Below are positions 28,677 through 39,289 of a DNA stretch of 64,000 nt, one piece after another. Within the stretch, counting starts at the first letter, position 1, and the number at the start of each line of letters is the position of its first letter. This DNA comes from Sphingomonas sediminicola (GTDB lineage Bacteria; Pseudomonadota; Alphaproteobacteria; Sphingomonadales; Sphingomonadaceae). Both the position numbers and the translations under genes were made by a program. The notes beneath the pieces are model-generated. The model was not told the origin of the DNA. It saw only the letters and a program-made list of their open reading frames with translations, and searched no databases. The stretch is from positions 248,001-312,000 of the forward strand of contig NZ_CP060782.1 of assembly GCF_014489515.1 (NCBI RefSeq). Direction: 5' to 3'.

Positions 28677-30178
28677 GGATTCTCCAATTGTTTGTTACGG
28701 AGCTTCCTTAGCCCGAGCGCGACCCGCCGCCGCGTCGAGTGCGGCATGATCACTTCGTCGATGAAGCCCTTGCTCGCGGCGATGAAGGGGTTGGCGAAGC
28801 GCTCTTCATATTCGCGGGTGCGTGTCGCGATTCTCTCGGCGTCGCCGATGTCTTTGCGAAAGATGATCTCGACCGCGCCCTTGGCGCCCATCACGGCGAT
28901 CTCGGCGGTCGGCCAGGCGTAATTGAGGTCCCCACGCAAATGCTTGGAGGCCATAACGTCATAGGCGCCGCCATAGGCCTTGCGGGTGATGACGGTGATC
29001 TTGGGGACCGTCGCCTCGGCATAAGCGAAGAGCAATTTCGCGCCGTGCTTGATGATGCCGTTATGCTCCTGCGCGACGCCCGGGAGGAAGCCGGGGACGT
29101 CCACGAAAGTCAGGATCGGAATTTCGAACGCGTCGCAGAAGCGAACGAAGCGCGCACCCTTCTTGGAGGAATTGATGTCGAGGACGCCTGCCAGCACCAT
29201 CGGCTGGTTGGCGACGACACCGACCGTGCGGCCCTCGATGCGACAGAAGCCGGTGATGATGTTGCCGGCATGGCCCGGCTGAAGCTCGAAGAACTCGCCC
29301 TCGTCGGCGACCTTCCGGATCAGCTCGTGCATGTCGTACGGCTGGTTGGCGCTTGGCGGGATCAAGGTATCGAGGCTGTCTTCGATGCGGTCCCAGTCGT
29401 CGCTAGTCGGCCGCTCGGGCAAATCGTGGCGGTTCGACAGCGGCAGGAAGTCGAAGAACTCGCGAGTGGCCAGCAGTGCGTCGATGTCGTTCTCGAAAGC
29501 AACGTCGGCGACGCCCGACTTCGTCGTGTGGGTGATCGCACCGCCCAGCTCTTCCTGGGTCACGACCTCGTTGGTGACGGTCTTCACCACGTCCGGGCCG
29601 GTGACGAACATGTAGGAGCTATCCTTCACCATGAAGATGAAGTCGGTCATCGCCGGCGAATAGACCGCGCCGCCCGCGCACGGGCCCATGATCAGGCTGA
29701 TCTGCGGGACCACACCCGAGGCGAGGACGTTGCGCTGGAAGACCTCGGCATAACCGGCGAGCGAGGCGACGCCTTCCTGAATGCGGGCGCCGCCGCTATC
29801 GTTGAGGCCGACGACCGGTGCGCCGACCTTCATCGCCATATCCATGATCTTGCATATCTTTTGGGCGTGACGCTCCGAAAGAGAGCCGCCGAACACGGTG
29901 AAATCTTGGGCGAAAACGTAGACCAAGCGGCCATTGATCGTACCGGAACCGGTGACAACGCCGTCGCCGGGGAACGTCTGGCTCTCCATGCCGAAGTCGA
30001 CGCAATTGTGCTCGACGTACATGTCATATTCTTCGAAGCTGCCTTCATCGAGCAGCACCGAGAGCCGCTCGCGCGCGGTTAGGCGGCCCTTTGCATGCTG
30101 GGCCTCGATCCGCTTAGCGCCGCCGCCTAGCTTTGCCGCCTCGCGGCGTTTTTCCAGTTCTTCGATTGTTGTCGCCAA
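28646..30178 (-). CDS. pccB: Propionyl-CoA carboxylase beta subunit
   Basis: The carboxyltransferase subunit transfers CO2 from biotin on PccA to propionyl-CoA. The 510-residue protein shows both crotonase-like halves: [61 protein letters not shown], the [15 protein letters not shown] acyl-CoA site and the C-terminal [37 protein letters not shown]. The start TTG 30178 ([20 protein letters not shown]) has a Shine-Dalgarno GGAGAG at the right distance; a longer frame to 30229 lacks one and has atypical sequence. First gene of a coupled minus-strand operon pccB, membrane protein, OsmC, mce. Confidence 0.95.
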   Translation of the reverse strand: MATTIEELEKRREAAKLGGGAKRIEAQHAKGRLTARERLSVLLDEGSFEEYDMYVEHNCVDFGMESQTFPGDGVVTGSGTINGRLVYVFAQDFTVFGGSLSERHAQKICKIMDMAMKVGAPVVGLNDSGGARIQEGVASLAGYAEVFQRNVLASGVVPQISLIMGPCAGGAVYSPAMTDFIFMVKDSSYMFVTGPDVVKTVTNEVVTQEELGGAITHTTKSGVADVAFENDIDALLATREFFDFLPLSNRHDLPERPTSDDWDRIEDSLDTLIPPSANQPYDMHELIRKVADEGEFFELQPGHAGNIITGFCRIEGRTVGVVANQPMVLAGVLDINSSKKGARFVRFCDAFEIPILTFVDVPGFLPGVAQEHNGIIKHGAKLLFAYAEATVPKITVITRKAYGGAYDVMASKHLRGDLNYAWPTAEIAVMGAKGAVEIIFRKDIGDAERIATRTREYEERFANPFIAASKGFIDEVIMPHSTRRRVALGLRKLRNKQLENPWKKHDNIPL

Positions 30179-30415
30179 GGGACGCTCTCCTTGGCCAGGC
30201 GTCCTTCCACGGTCGCCACGCAGGGTCAATCTCCGGCAAATCTGGCCGCGTCGTCGGGAGTGTTCCTGCGCTTCGGCGCAAGCGACTCACAGTCCGGCGT
30301 ATGTTGCAGCGCAACATGGGGTAAAAAGAGTTAATCAGGATCAATTTTGCGGAACCGTAACCGCTTGCCCTCCGTTGGACATATGAGTTCCTAACGACAG
30401 GAGGTTAAACGCGAA

Positions 30416-31630
30416 ATGCTGACTAACGCCGGGGTCCCTGTAGAGTCGGAAGCCGAACATTCGGCGCCGGATCCTGCACGTCCAACTTTGTTCTGCTTTT
30501 CGCACCTGCGGTGGGACTTTGTTTTCCAGCGCCCGCAGCACCTTATGAGCCGTTTCGCGCGCGAAATGTCAGTGATATTCTGGGAAGAGCCGATTGAGAT
30601 CGATCGCCGGGAGACCGCTTATCTGAAGGTCCGTCAAGCCGATGACTTCCCCAATGTCCGCATCGCCACCCCGCATCTACCGCAGGGCCAGAACGAAGCG
30701 CGGCGGGAGGATGCTCTAAGGCGTCTTTTGGACGCACACGCTGCCAGCTGCTCGCGCCCCATCGTCGCTTGGTATTACACGCCGATGATGCTGCCGTTCT
30801 CGCGTCATCTCGACGCCAGCACCGTCGTCTACGACTGCATGGACGAACTTTCCAAGTTTCGGTTCGCGCCGGAGCAATTGCTCGACCTCGAGCAGGAGCT
30901 GATCGGCCGCGCAGACCTGGTCTTCACCGGCGGAGCCAGCCTTTACGAAGCGAAGAAGAACCGTCATCCGTCGGTCCATTGTTTCCCCTCGTCCGTCGAT
31001 CGCGACCATTTCGCGAAGGCTAGACGCGAGCTTTCGCAGCCTGCCGACCAGGCAGAGCTGAAGCACCCTCGCCTGGGCTTCTATGGCGTCATCGACGAGC
31101 GCTTCGACATCGACCTGCTGAGGCAGGCGGCCGACATGCGCCCAAATTGGTCGTTCGTCATGGTCGGACCGGTCGTGAAGATCGGCGAGGACGAGTTGCC
31201 TCGCGCTGCGAACATCCACTATCTCGGCGGCAAGACATATGAGCAGCTTCCGGCTTACCTGTCGGGCTGGGATGTCGCGCTGATGCCATTCGCGATGAAC
31301 GAATCCACGCAGTTCATCTCGCCGACCAAGACTCCGGAATATCTTGCAGGCGGAAAGCCGGTCGTCTCGACTCCTGTCCGCGACGTCGTCCGCACTTACG
31401 GGCATTTGCAGGGCGTCCACATCGCCAGCGACGCGGACGGTTTCGTCCGCTGCTGCGAGAAGGCGCTGGAGCAATCCCGCGAGGGTGGAGATTGGCTCGC
31501 CGAAGCGGACTTGATTCTGTCTGCGACGAGCTGGGCGACGACGCAGGCGCGAATGTCCGGCCTGATAGCGGAGGTTCTCGGGGAACGCGCCTCGCAGACG
31601 GCCTCGGCATTGCTGGTGGCTGCGGAATGA
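30416..31630 (+). CDS. Glycosyltransferase (GT4-like)
   Basis: A 404-residue glycosyltransferase. The N-terminal half reads LFCFSHLRWDFVFQRPQHLMSRFARE (a segment typical of a group of exopolysaccharide transferases), and the C-terminal half has the GT-B donor site LPAYLSGWDVALMPFAMNESTQFISPTKTPEYLAGGKPVVSTPVRDVV, with the E-type Glu in KTPEYLAGG. It should transfer a sugar from a nucleotide donor to a lipid-linked or polymer acceptor at the inner membrane. The start has an AGGAGG sequence 12 bases upstream. It overlaps the glf gene by 4 bases. The 237-base gap upstream holds the divergent promoters with pccB. Confidence 0.88.
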   Translation: MLTNAGVPVESEAEHSAPDPARPTLFCFSHLRWDFVFQRPQHLMSRFAREMSVIFWEEPIEIDRRETAYLKVRQADDFPNVRIATPHLPQGQNEARREDALRRLLDAHAASCSRPIVAWYYTPMMLPFSRHLDASTVVYDCMDELSKFRFAPEQLLDLEQELIGRADLVFTGGASLYEAKKNRHPSVHCFPSSVDRDHFAKARRELSQPADQAELKHPRLGFYGVIDERFDIDLLRQAADMRPNWSFVMVGPVVKIGEDELPRAANIHYLGGKTYEQLPAYLSGWDVALMPFAMNESTQFISPTKTPEYLAGGKPVVSTPVRDVVRTYGHLQGVHIASDADGFVRCCEKALEQSREGGDWLAEADLILSATSWATTQARMSGLIAEVLGERASQTASALLVAAE

Positions 31631-32811
31631 ACGCTTTCTTCAACGCTCCCGAACCGTCGAGCGAGCGGTACGATTATCTCATCGTCGGTGCGGGCTTCGC
31701 CGGCTCCGTCCTCGCGGAGAGGCTTGCGAGCCAGCATGGCGCCCGCGTCCTGCTGATCGACCGCCGCAGTCACGTCGGAGGGAATGCCTATGACGAGCCG
31801 AACGAGGCCGGCATTCTCTACCACAAGTATGGGCCGCACATTTTCCACACGAACAGCGAGCAGGTTGTCGATTACCTCTCGCAGTTCACCGAGTGGCGGC
31901 CGTACGAGCATCGCGTGCTCGCCTGCGTCCGCGGCCAGCAGGTACCGATCCCGATTAACCGGACGACCCTGAACATGCTGTTCGACGCCAACCTCCGGAC
32001 CGAGGAAGAAGCGGCCGAGTATCTCGCGCAACGCGCGGAACCGGTCGAGGAGATCCGGACCTCCGAGGATGTGGTCATCAACGCTGTCGGCACGGAGCTC
32101 TACCGGCTCTTTTTCCGGGGCTACACGCGCAAGCAATGGGGTTTGGATCCCTCGGAACTCGACAAGCAGGTCACGTCGCGAATTCCGACCCGGACGAACG
32201 CAGACGACCGCTATTTCAGCGATACCTTCCAGGCGATGCCGCTCCACGGCTACACAGCGATGTTCGAGAAGATGCTCGACCACCCGCTGATCGAGGTGCG
32301 CACAGGAGTCGACTTCGCCGAGTTGAAGAACCGGGCGCACGAGATCGCCGACCACATTATCTACACCGGGCCGATCGACGAGTATTTCGACTTTCGCTTC
32401 GGCAAGCTCCCTTACCGCAGCCTGAAGTTCGATCACCAGACGCTGGACCAGGAGTGGTTCCAGCCAGTGGCGGTCGTGAATTACCCCAGCGAGGACGTGC
32501 CGTTCACGCGGATCAGCGAATACAAGCACCTGACGGGCCAGGAAGCGCCCGTGACGACGATAACCTACGAATACCCGTCGGCTGAGGGCGATCCATATTA
32601 TCCGATCCCGCGGCCGGAAAATCAGGAGTTGTTCAAGAGGTACGAAGCACTTGCTGACGAAACGGGCGGCGTGTCATTCGTGGGACGGCTCGCAACCTAT
32701 CGCTATTACAACATGGACCAAATCGTCGGACAGGCCTTGGCCACGTTCCGACGCATGGACGAAAAGCTCGCCAGCGGGCGGTCGGAAGCGGTCTCGGTCG
32801 CGGCCGAGTAA
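31627..32811 (+). CDS. glf: UDP-galactopyranose mutase
   Basis: FAD enzyme that converts UDP-galactopyranose to UDP-galactofuranose, the donor for galactofuranose in surface glycans. The 394-residue protein starts at ATG 31627, overlapping the transferase stop. Features: FAD site DYLIVGAGFAGSVLAERLASQ near residue 15, GGNAYDEP and GPHIFHTNSEQVVDYL, the substrate loop FFRGYTRKQWGLDPSELD near residue 160, FQAMPLHGYTAMFEKML, and SEYKHLTGQ with YPI-P, followed by RLATYRYYNMDQIVGQAL. All active-site regions of the family appear present. It pairs with the GT gene and two glycosidases downstream as a glycan cluster. Confidence 0.95.
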   Translation: MNAFFNAPEPSSERYDYLIVGAGFAGSVLAERLASQHGARVLLIDRRSHVGGNAYDEPNEAGILYHKYGPHIFHTNSEQVVDYLSQFTEWRPYEHRVLACVRGQQVPIPINRTTLNMLFDANLRTEEEAAEYLAQRAEPVEEIRTSEDVVINAVGTELYRLFFRGYTRKQWGLDPSELDKQVTSRIPTRTNADDRYFSDTFQAMPLHGYTAMFEKMLDHPLIEVRTGVDFAELKNRAHEIADHIIYTGPIDEYFDFRFGKLPYRSLKFDHQTLDQEWFQPVAVVNYPSEDVPFTRISEYKHLTGQEAPVTTITYEYPSAEGDPYYPIPRPENQELFKRYEALADETGGVSFVGRLATYRYYNMDQIVGQALATFRRMDEKLASGRSEAVSVAAE

Positions 32812-32861
32812 ATCGCGGGTTCGCCGAGCGGATTTACGCCTATCCTCGGGGCCTTTCCGAC

Positions 32862-33929
32862 TTGCGATTTCGGGTTTCGAAACGACGGATCGGACCCTAT
32901 CCGGGGGCGTATGGACGCCCCATTGATTCTACCGGCGTTGCCATCGTCGACCGGGCGACGGCGACCTACATCAACCCTGTCCTTGATGCGGACTTTCCCG
33001 ATCCGGCCGCTATCCTGGCGCCCGACGGATACTATTACGCTTACGCGACCCAGACACTTCAGGACGACAAGTGGATCAACATCCAGGTCGCTCGGTCCCG
33101 CGACCTCGTCCAATGGGATCATTTGGGTGATGCGCTTCCCGATAAGCCGGGCTGGGCGCGTGACACCCAGGATTTCTGGGCTCCGTATGTGGTCCAGGAA
33201 GGCGACCGGTATCTCATGTACTATTCGGCGACACCCGACGTCTGCGACGTCCCGGAACGCGGGCATTGCCTCGCCATCGCAACCGCTTCGTCACCGGTCG
33301 GGCCGTTTGTCGATATGGGGCTGCCTCTGCTCCTGGGGATGGGGTTCGAATATATCGACCCGATGGTCTTCGACGACCCGGTGAGCGGCCAGCGGTTCCT
33401 GTACTGGGGCTCCGGGTTCCAGCCGATCAAGGTCCAGCAACTCGCGGAAGACCACATGTCTTTCGTGCCTGACAGCGAACCGACGGACATCATCTGGCCC
33501 AATTCCAAGGGCGGTTTTCCCCGGCTCGTCGAAGCCGCATGGGTCATTCACCACGACGATTTCTATTACATCTTCTATTCGGGCGACAATTGCTGCGGAC
33601 CGGACGCTGAATATGGCGTGATGGTCGCCAGGTCGCGGGAGCCGACGGGGCCGTTCGAGACGCTGGAGGAAGCGCGCGGCGTGCCGCACAGCCTGATGCT
33701 TTTCAAGAGCGAGCGCTGGCTTGCGCCTGGGCACAATTGCATCGTCACCGACAAGGCGGGGGAAAACTGGATCATCTATCACGCGATCGACGTGAACCGT
33801 CCGCGGCAGCGGCAGGAAGATGAAATCAACAGCCGTCGGATCCTGTTGATCGACAAGATTCAGTGGCGCGACGGATGGCCATTCGTCGGGACTCCGTCGG
33901 ACGATGTCAGGGACGCGCCGGTCGTCTGA
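32862..33929 (+). CDS. Glycoside hydrolase family 43-like enzyme
   Basis: A five-bladed beta-propeller glycosidase. The catalytic base Asp is in NPVLDADFPDPAA, the second Asp in EYIDPMVFDD near residue 170, and the acid Glu in LVEAAWVIHHDDFYYIFYSGDNC near residue 226. GH43 enzymes remove arabinofuranose, xylose or galactofuranose units. There is no signal peptide. The start is unsure: frame begins at TTG 32862; an ATG at 32911 in another frame (MDAPLILPALPSSTG) could join after one base is restored near 32955. It follows glf by 50 bases, which suggests the enzyme acts on a furanose-containing glycan built by this cluster. Confidence 0.85.
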   Translation: MRFRVSKRRIGPYPGAYGRPIDSTGVAIVDRATATYINPVLDADFPDPAAILAPDGYYYAYATQTLQDDKWINIQVARSRDLVQWDHLGDALPDKPGWARDTQDFWAPYVVQEGDRYLMYYSATPDVCDVPERGHCLAIATASSPVGPFVDMGLPLLLGMGFEYIDPMVFDDPVSGQRFLYWGSGFQPIKVQQLAEDHMSFVPDSEPTDIIWPNSKGGFPRLVEAAWVIHHDDFYYIFYSGDNCCGPDAEYGVMVARSREPTGPFETLEEARGVPHSLMLFKSERWLAPGHNCIVTDKAGENWIIYHAIDVNRPRQRQEDEINSRRILLIDKIQWRDGWPFVGTPSDDVRDAPVV

Positions 33930-35087
33930 TCAGCGGGCTACGTGAAGCCGTCTCAGTTTCGCTTCCGACATTTTATCGACGCCGAAGATTGCGCGTTGCC
34001 GATCGATCTCTTGTCGGAGGGGCTCGAAGACGTGGCGCTTGCCGTCCGAGCCAACCGGCGCGAACAGGCCGACCTCGCAATGCCGGCTATTGTCCCAGCC
34101 GGGATAGGCAGTGATCGGGTAGAGGCAAATGCCCTGGATATTCGCTCCCCGGCCTTGCGCCTGCCGCACCTCGTCGCAAACATAATGCAGCCAGGCAGGG
34201 CGACCAGAGCCTTCGGCGCCCGTTTCGGCAATGAACATCGGCTTGCCGTAACGCTCGGCTACCTCCTCCAGCATGTCCGCCAGGGGCCGATATTCGTGGT
34301 GGCCCATTGGGATGGTCGGACCGTCCAGATACCATTGGTTGTGGGGGTAGAAATTCAGGCCAACCAGGTCGACGAAGTCTTCGCGTCCTCCCAGTTCGGG
34401 CTCTTCGCGGCCCATCAGCCAGTCGTAGGCTTCAAACTGTCCTAGCCGGCGTCGTTCGGCGGCTGCGACTTCCTGCTTGCGGTGATGCTTCGGCGCGATG
34501 TGGATAAGAGGCTCCGCCCAGACGAACTTGGTCTCCGGCCATCGTTCGCGGATCGCAGTTGCCGCCGCCACGGCGGTCTTGACCAGCTGGCGCTTGAGCC
34601 AGCCCGTCTTGCCCGGCCCGACGCGCGGGAAGTAACCGGTCTCCACCGCCCAGCACAGGAACGAGATTTCGTTGAGCAGGCAGAGAATGGGCGGGCGGCC
34701 GCTGACGCTCTGCTGCACTTCCACGGCGGCCATCGCAAAATCGGCGAAACGTCTTGGGAAATCAGGCGAGCCTTGGTCGACGTGGTCCGGCGATCCGTAG
34801 TGGAAAAGGTCCCAGATGATCTGAAGGCCGTTCCGCTCCGCCGCCTCGAGCGCCGGCGTCCAGCTGGACCAGTCATAGCAGCCGGGCGACTTCTCGATCA
34901 GGTGCCACCGCAGTCCGTCCCGGAGCGTCCGTAAACCAAGCTCCGCGCACTGTCGATAGTCGGAAGCCACATGACGGTCGTGAGACGTCGCCCGGATTAG
35001 GTCTAGGCGAACGCCGTCGCGCCGCCGGTGCGACGAGCATTCGAAGCCCGCTTGGAAGAAGCTGGCGAAAGTTCGGTCCCTGCTCAC
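33930..35087 (-). CDS. Glycoside hydrolase family 1-like (beta-glycosidase) protein
   Basis: A TIM-barrel glycosidase-like protein of about 385 residues. GFECSSHRRRDGVRLDLI and the segment LRTLRDGLRWHLIEKSPGCYDWSSWTPALEAAERNGLQIIWDLFHYGSPDHVD resemble family 1 and family 5 barrels; the general acid would be in CLLNEISFLCW (LNE) and the nucleophile in MFIAETGAEGSG (ETG), both present. The chosen start is GTG 35087; a longer frame reaches 35144. The gene is convergent with the GH43 gene, end to end. Substrate unknown. No signal peptide, so it is probably cytoplasmic. Confidence 0.8.
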   Translation of the reverse strand: MSRDRTFASFFQAGFECSSHRRRDGVRLDLIRATSHDRHVASDYRQCAELGLRTLRDGLRWHLIEKSPGCYDWSSWTPALEAAERNGLQIIWDLFHYGSPDHVDQGSPDFPRRFADFAMAAVEVQQSVSGRPPILCLLNEISFLCWAVETGYFPRVGPGKTGWLKRQLVKTAVAAATAIRERWPETKFVWAEPLIHIAPKHHRKQEVAAAERRRLGQFEAYDWLMGREEPELGGREDFVDLVGLNFYPHNQWYLDGPTIPMGHHEYRPLADMLEEVAERYGKPMFIAETGAEGSGRPAWLHYVCDEVRQAQGRGANIQGICLYPITAYPGWDNSRHCEVGLFAPVGSDGKRHVFEPLRQEIDRQRAIFGVDKMSEAKLRRLHVAR

Positions 35088-35165
35088 GGAGGGAACAAAT
35101 GCACGAAAGCGGGAATCGAGCCCAGCTTGCCGTGAAAACCACACGGCTGGACGGGAGCGAGGCGG

Positions 35166-36155
<990 letters not shown>

Positions 36156-36221
36156 GTGAAATCAAACTCCCTGTTTGAGAGCCGATAGGAGGCGTTCCGA
36201 ATCTTGTCGAGGCGGTGGGCC

Positions 36222-36707
36222 TTAGTCGGGCTCAACCTCATGGGCGAGCAATTCCGATCGGATGCGAACCGCGCGCGATCCAACTCGCGTTTCGACTAGG
36301 AAGACCGCGAAGCCGAGACCGATGGCGATCATGGAGGCAATGAAGAGCAGTGCAATTGCGGTTCCGAAATGCGCGTTGGTCAGTCCCGCAGCAAAAAGCA
36401 GCACTACTACGGCGCAGATGAGGACAGCCGCCAAGACCGAAAGAAAGATCGCCCGGCTGACCAAGGCCATACGTCGGTCGAGGACGCGGATCTCGCCGAG
36501 CCAGCGGTCGTGCTCCGCGCCCCGGCTGGCGATGAGCAGTGGTTCGATTTCCCGGGAGCGATCGACGATCCGGGACAGACGTCCCGCGCAGACGTTCAGG
36601 AAAGCCCCAATGCCCGCGAGCAGGAATACGGGCGCGACGGCCAGTTGGATGATCTGAGCAACGGTCGTGACGGACGTCGGCGAGCCTGGGAACATGGCGC
36701 GTACCAT
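36222..36707 (-). CDS. DUF2721 family membrane protein
   Basis: A 161-residue DUF2721 protein with three membrane helices: IIQLAVAPVFLLAGIGAFLNVCAG, AIFLSVLAAVLICAVVVLLFAAG and TAIALLFIASMIAIGLGFAVFLVE. The charged loop after the first helix (RLSRIVDRSREIEPLL) is the family hallmark. Function unknown; the proteins are small inner-membrane proteins found across proteobacteria. Start ATG 36707 (MVRAMFPGS); a longer open frame upstream to 36926 is unlike a signal or helix and is not used. Divergent from the M15 peptidase gene. Confidence 0.85.
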   Translation of the reverse strand: MVRAMFPGSPTSVTTVAQIIQLAVAPVFLLAGIGAFLNVCAGRLSRIVDRSREIEPLLIASRGAEHDRWLGEIRVLDRRMALVSRAIFLSVLAAVLICAVVVLLFAAGLTNAHFGTAIALLFIASMIAIGLGFAVFLVETRVGSRAVRIRSELLAHEVEPD

Positions 36708-36822
36708 GCGATGTCGGCGCTTCTTGTCAAAGTGTCCCGGCGCGAGATTCACATAAGTCGTTGATGTCGTTGTTGAGAGCGGCCGAGCGGTGTAAGAAGT
36801 CTGCACGAGCGGGGGCTTGAGA

Positions 36823-37380
36823 ATGACTCGATTCGCAATCGGAATGGCGCTGTTGTCGAGCGCATCGGTCGCATCTGCAGAGACCGATTTTGGAATCCGT
36901 ACGGTAACGGGCGAGCGCGCGATCATTCGCGTCGCGGAGCATCAGAAGGTCGGGCAGAGGGACGATACCGCGGCCGTGCTGGCACGGGTCGCGCAGGAAC
37001 CGTCCGGAGCCAACTGGGCTCCGCTGGGCGGCGGTGCAGGCAACCTTCGTGCTGCCGCAAGCCTCGCCTCCGGCTGGGGCCGCGTCACGAGCACCTATCG
37101 CTCGCCCGAACATAATCGCCAGGTCGGCGGAGTCCGTAACAGCTATCATCTTCGTGGCCGGGCGATCGACATAGCGCGCAGGCCCGGTGTGACTCACGCG
37201 ATGATCGCAGCCGCGTTCCGCAATGCGGGTTATCACCTCATCGAGTCGCTCGACGAGGGCGATCACAGCCATTTCGCATTTGGATTTGGCGGTGGCGGTT
37301 TCCGGGTCGCCTCGGTTCCGGACAAGCGCGAGATGACGCGCTGGGGCGTCGTAACGGTTTCGAGCGCGCTGCTCCGCTAG
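36823..37380 (+). CDS. M15-type D-Ala-D-Ala carboxypeptidase-like protein
   Basis: A secreted 185-residue peptidase-like protein. A signal peptide MTRFAIGMALLSSASVASA precedes a peptidase M15A C-terminal domain (about residues 75-160): VTSTYRSPEHNRQVGGVRNSYHLRGRAIDIARR carries the zinc ligands in the HLRGRAID motif, and LDEGDHSHFAFG supplies the last His. Family members trim peptidoglycan stem peptides in the periplasm. ATG 36823 is chosen over an in-frame TTG two codons upstream because it begins the signal peptide directly. No partner genes nearby. Confidence 0.88.
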   Translation: MTRFAIGMALLSSASVASAETDFGIRTVTGERAIIRVAEHQKVGQRDDTAAVLARVAQEPSGANWAPLGGGAGNLRAAASLASGWGRVTSTYRSPEHNRQVGGVRNSYHLRGRAIDIARRPGVTHAMIAAAFRNAGYHLIESLDEGDHSHFAFGFGGGGFRVASVPDKREMTRWGVVTVSSALLR

Positions 37381-37387
37381 GCTCGGC

Positions 37388-38561
37388 CTAGCTACCCAGC
37401 ATCTTCTTCACACCGCGCGCCGCCTGGCGCAGCCTTTGCTCATTCTCGACGAGCGCGATGCGGACGAAGCCTTCGCCTTCCTCACCAAATCCTACGCCCG
37501 GTGCCACTGCGACGTGAGCCTCGGTCAGAAGGCGTTTCGAGAATTCCATGGCGCCTAGGTTGTGGAAGCGCCCGGGTATCGGTGCCCAGGCGAACATCGA
37601 CGCCTGTGGGACCGGGATTTCCCAACCGGCTCTGCCGAAACACTCCACTAAAACGTCGCGGCGCTTGCGGTAGAGGTTGCGGTTGTATTCGACGATGTCC
37701 TGCGGCCCGTTGAGCGCGGCCACGGCTGCCGCCTGGACCGGCGTGAAAGCGCCATAGTCGAGATAGGACTTCACCCGCGCTAGCGCCTCGATCAGCCGCG
37801 CATTGCCGACAGCGAAGCCAATCCTCCAACCGGCCATGCTGTAGGTCTTCGACATGGACGTGAACTCGACCGCGACGTCCTTCGCCCCTTCGACTTGCAG
37901 GATCGAAGGTGTCGGAGTGTCGCCGAAGTAGATTTCTGCGTAGGCAAGGTCGGAGATAACGATCAGCTCGTGCTCCCGAGCGAAAGCGACGAGCCGCTCG
38001 TAAAAGGCGAGGTCGGCGACATAGGCGGTTGGGTTCGACGGATAGCCGATCACGAGGACTTTCGGCCGCGGGACGGTGTAGCGGACTGCGCTATTCAATC
38101 GGTCGAAGAATTCTTCGCCGGGGCGGCCGGGATCGAGCGAATCGCTGCGCCCGCAATGATGAAGCCGAAGCTGTGGATCGGATAGGACGGGTTCGGCGCG
38201 AGCACGACGTCCCCCGGCGCGGTGATTGCCTGGGCGAGGTTGGCGAGACCCTCCTTCGAGCCCAAGGTGACGATGACCTCCTTGTCGGGATCGAGAGTCA
38301 CTCCGAACCGGCGCTGGTAATAGGCGGCCTGCGCCTTCCTGAGGCCGGGGATCCCCGGCTTGCGGAGTAGCGATGAGCGGTGGGCTTGGCGGCAACTTCG
38401 GCAAGCTTGTCGATGACGTGCTTCGGAGGGGCGCCGTCCGGATTGCCCATGCCGAGGTCGATGATGTCCTCACCGCGCGCTCGTGCCGCGGCCTTCATCG
38501 CATTCACTTCAGCGAAGACGTAGGGCGGTAGCCGCTTGATGCGGTAGAATTCTTCGGTCAC
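37388..38561 (-). CDS. PLP-dependent class I/II aminotransferase, two frameshifts
   Basis: A fold-type I aminotransferase of about 391 residues after repair, closest in pattern to AlaC and LL-diaminopimelate-type aminotransferases. Start GTG 38561 gives [43 protein letters not shown]. Breaks near 38349 ([25 protein letters not shown] after repair) and near 38122 ([15 protein letters not shown] after repair), each one missing base in a G/C run. PLP-binding features are [46 protein letters not shown] and the lysine [15 protein letters not shown]. It probably makes alanine or another amino acid from its keto acid. Sits in a minus-strand pair with the channel gene. Confidence 0.85.
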
Positions 38562-38598
38562 CAGCCCGTCATGCCGACCGTGCTGCACTGCGGCAAGC

Positions 38599-39219
38599 CT
38601 AGTCGTTGTAGGCGGGCAATGACCAGCCACGGGCGATCGCAAGTCCGCGCAGAGTGAAGCCCGCAATCGCGGCGACTCCTCCTGCAACCGGCAGCGAGAG
38701 TCCCAGCAAAGCCAGCCCAACGAACAAGCCCGACGAGAGCGCGGCCGCTGTCACGTAGAGTTCGGGGCGCATCAGGATCGAAGGCTCGCCGGCGAGCACG
38801 TCGCGAATGATTCCGCCAGCACAGGCAGTCAACACGCCCATCACGAATGCCGGGACCGGAGCAACGCCGAAGCTGAGCGCCTTCGCCGCGCCGTAGGTCG
38901 CATATGCCGCGAGACCGGCCGCATCGAACCAGAGCAAGGCGCGCTCGGCGATGAAGCGCCGGCTGACCAGCCAGGTGAGGAGCGCTGCTCCGATGCAGAT
39001 GAGCAAGGTTGCGTTCTTGTGCACCCAGAACACCGGTGCGCCGATCAGCAGGTCGCGGAGCGTCCCGCCGCCGACACCCGTCACGACGGCGAAGAAGACG
39101 AACGTGACGAACGTCTGCCGCCGCTCCGCTGCAAGCAGCGCACCGGATATGGCGAACACTGCAATGCCGAAATAGTCGATCAGGGCGAGCGCCTGCGGGA
39201 CGGCTGTTGGCTCCATCAT
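38599..39219 (-). CDS. TRIC-type cation channel family protein
   Basis: A 206-residue, seven-helix inner-membrane protein of the trimeric intracellular cation channel / UPF0126 family. The internal repeat is clear: [48 protein letters not shown] in the first half and [23 protein letters not shown] in the second, each with a glycine kink and RD(L/V)L motif. Bacterial TRIC homologues conduct potassium or related cations; the physiological role is not settled. Start ATG 39219 (MMEPTAVP). Convergent with the aminotransferase gene direction, downstream gap 37 bases. Confidence 0.88.
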   Translation of the reverse strand: MMEPTAVPQALALIDYFGIAVFAISGALLAAERRQTFVTFVFFAVVTGVGGGTLRDLLIGAPVFWVHKNATLLICIGAALLTWLVSRRFIAERALLWFDAAGLAAYATYGAAKALSFGVAPVPAFVMGVLTACAGGIIRDVLAGEPSILMRPELYVTAAALSSGLFVGLALLGLSLPVAGGVAAIAGFTLRGLAIARGWSLPAYND

Positions 39220-39289
39220 CTCCGCTTTTCGCGGGTCGGTCAGCTCGATGCAATTGAAGAGATTCGCCGACGAACCGCGAAACGCTTAC

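Noticed and set aside
28739-30082. 447-codon open frame on the plus strand
   Set aside because: It is antisense to pccB, and its long length is explained by the GC-rich third positions of pccB. Composition is Asp/Arg/His rich and unlike a real protein.
33351-33360. GGTTCGAAT-like sequence resembling a tRNA T-loop
   Set aside because: It lies inside the GH43 coding sequence and no acceptor or anticodon arms can be drawn around it.
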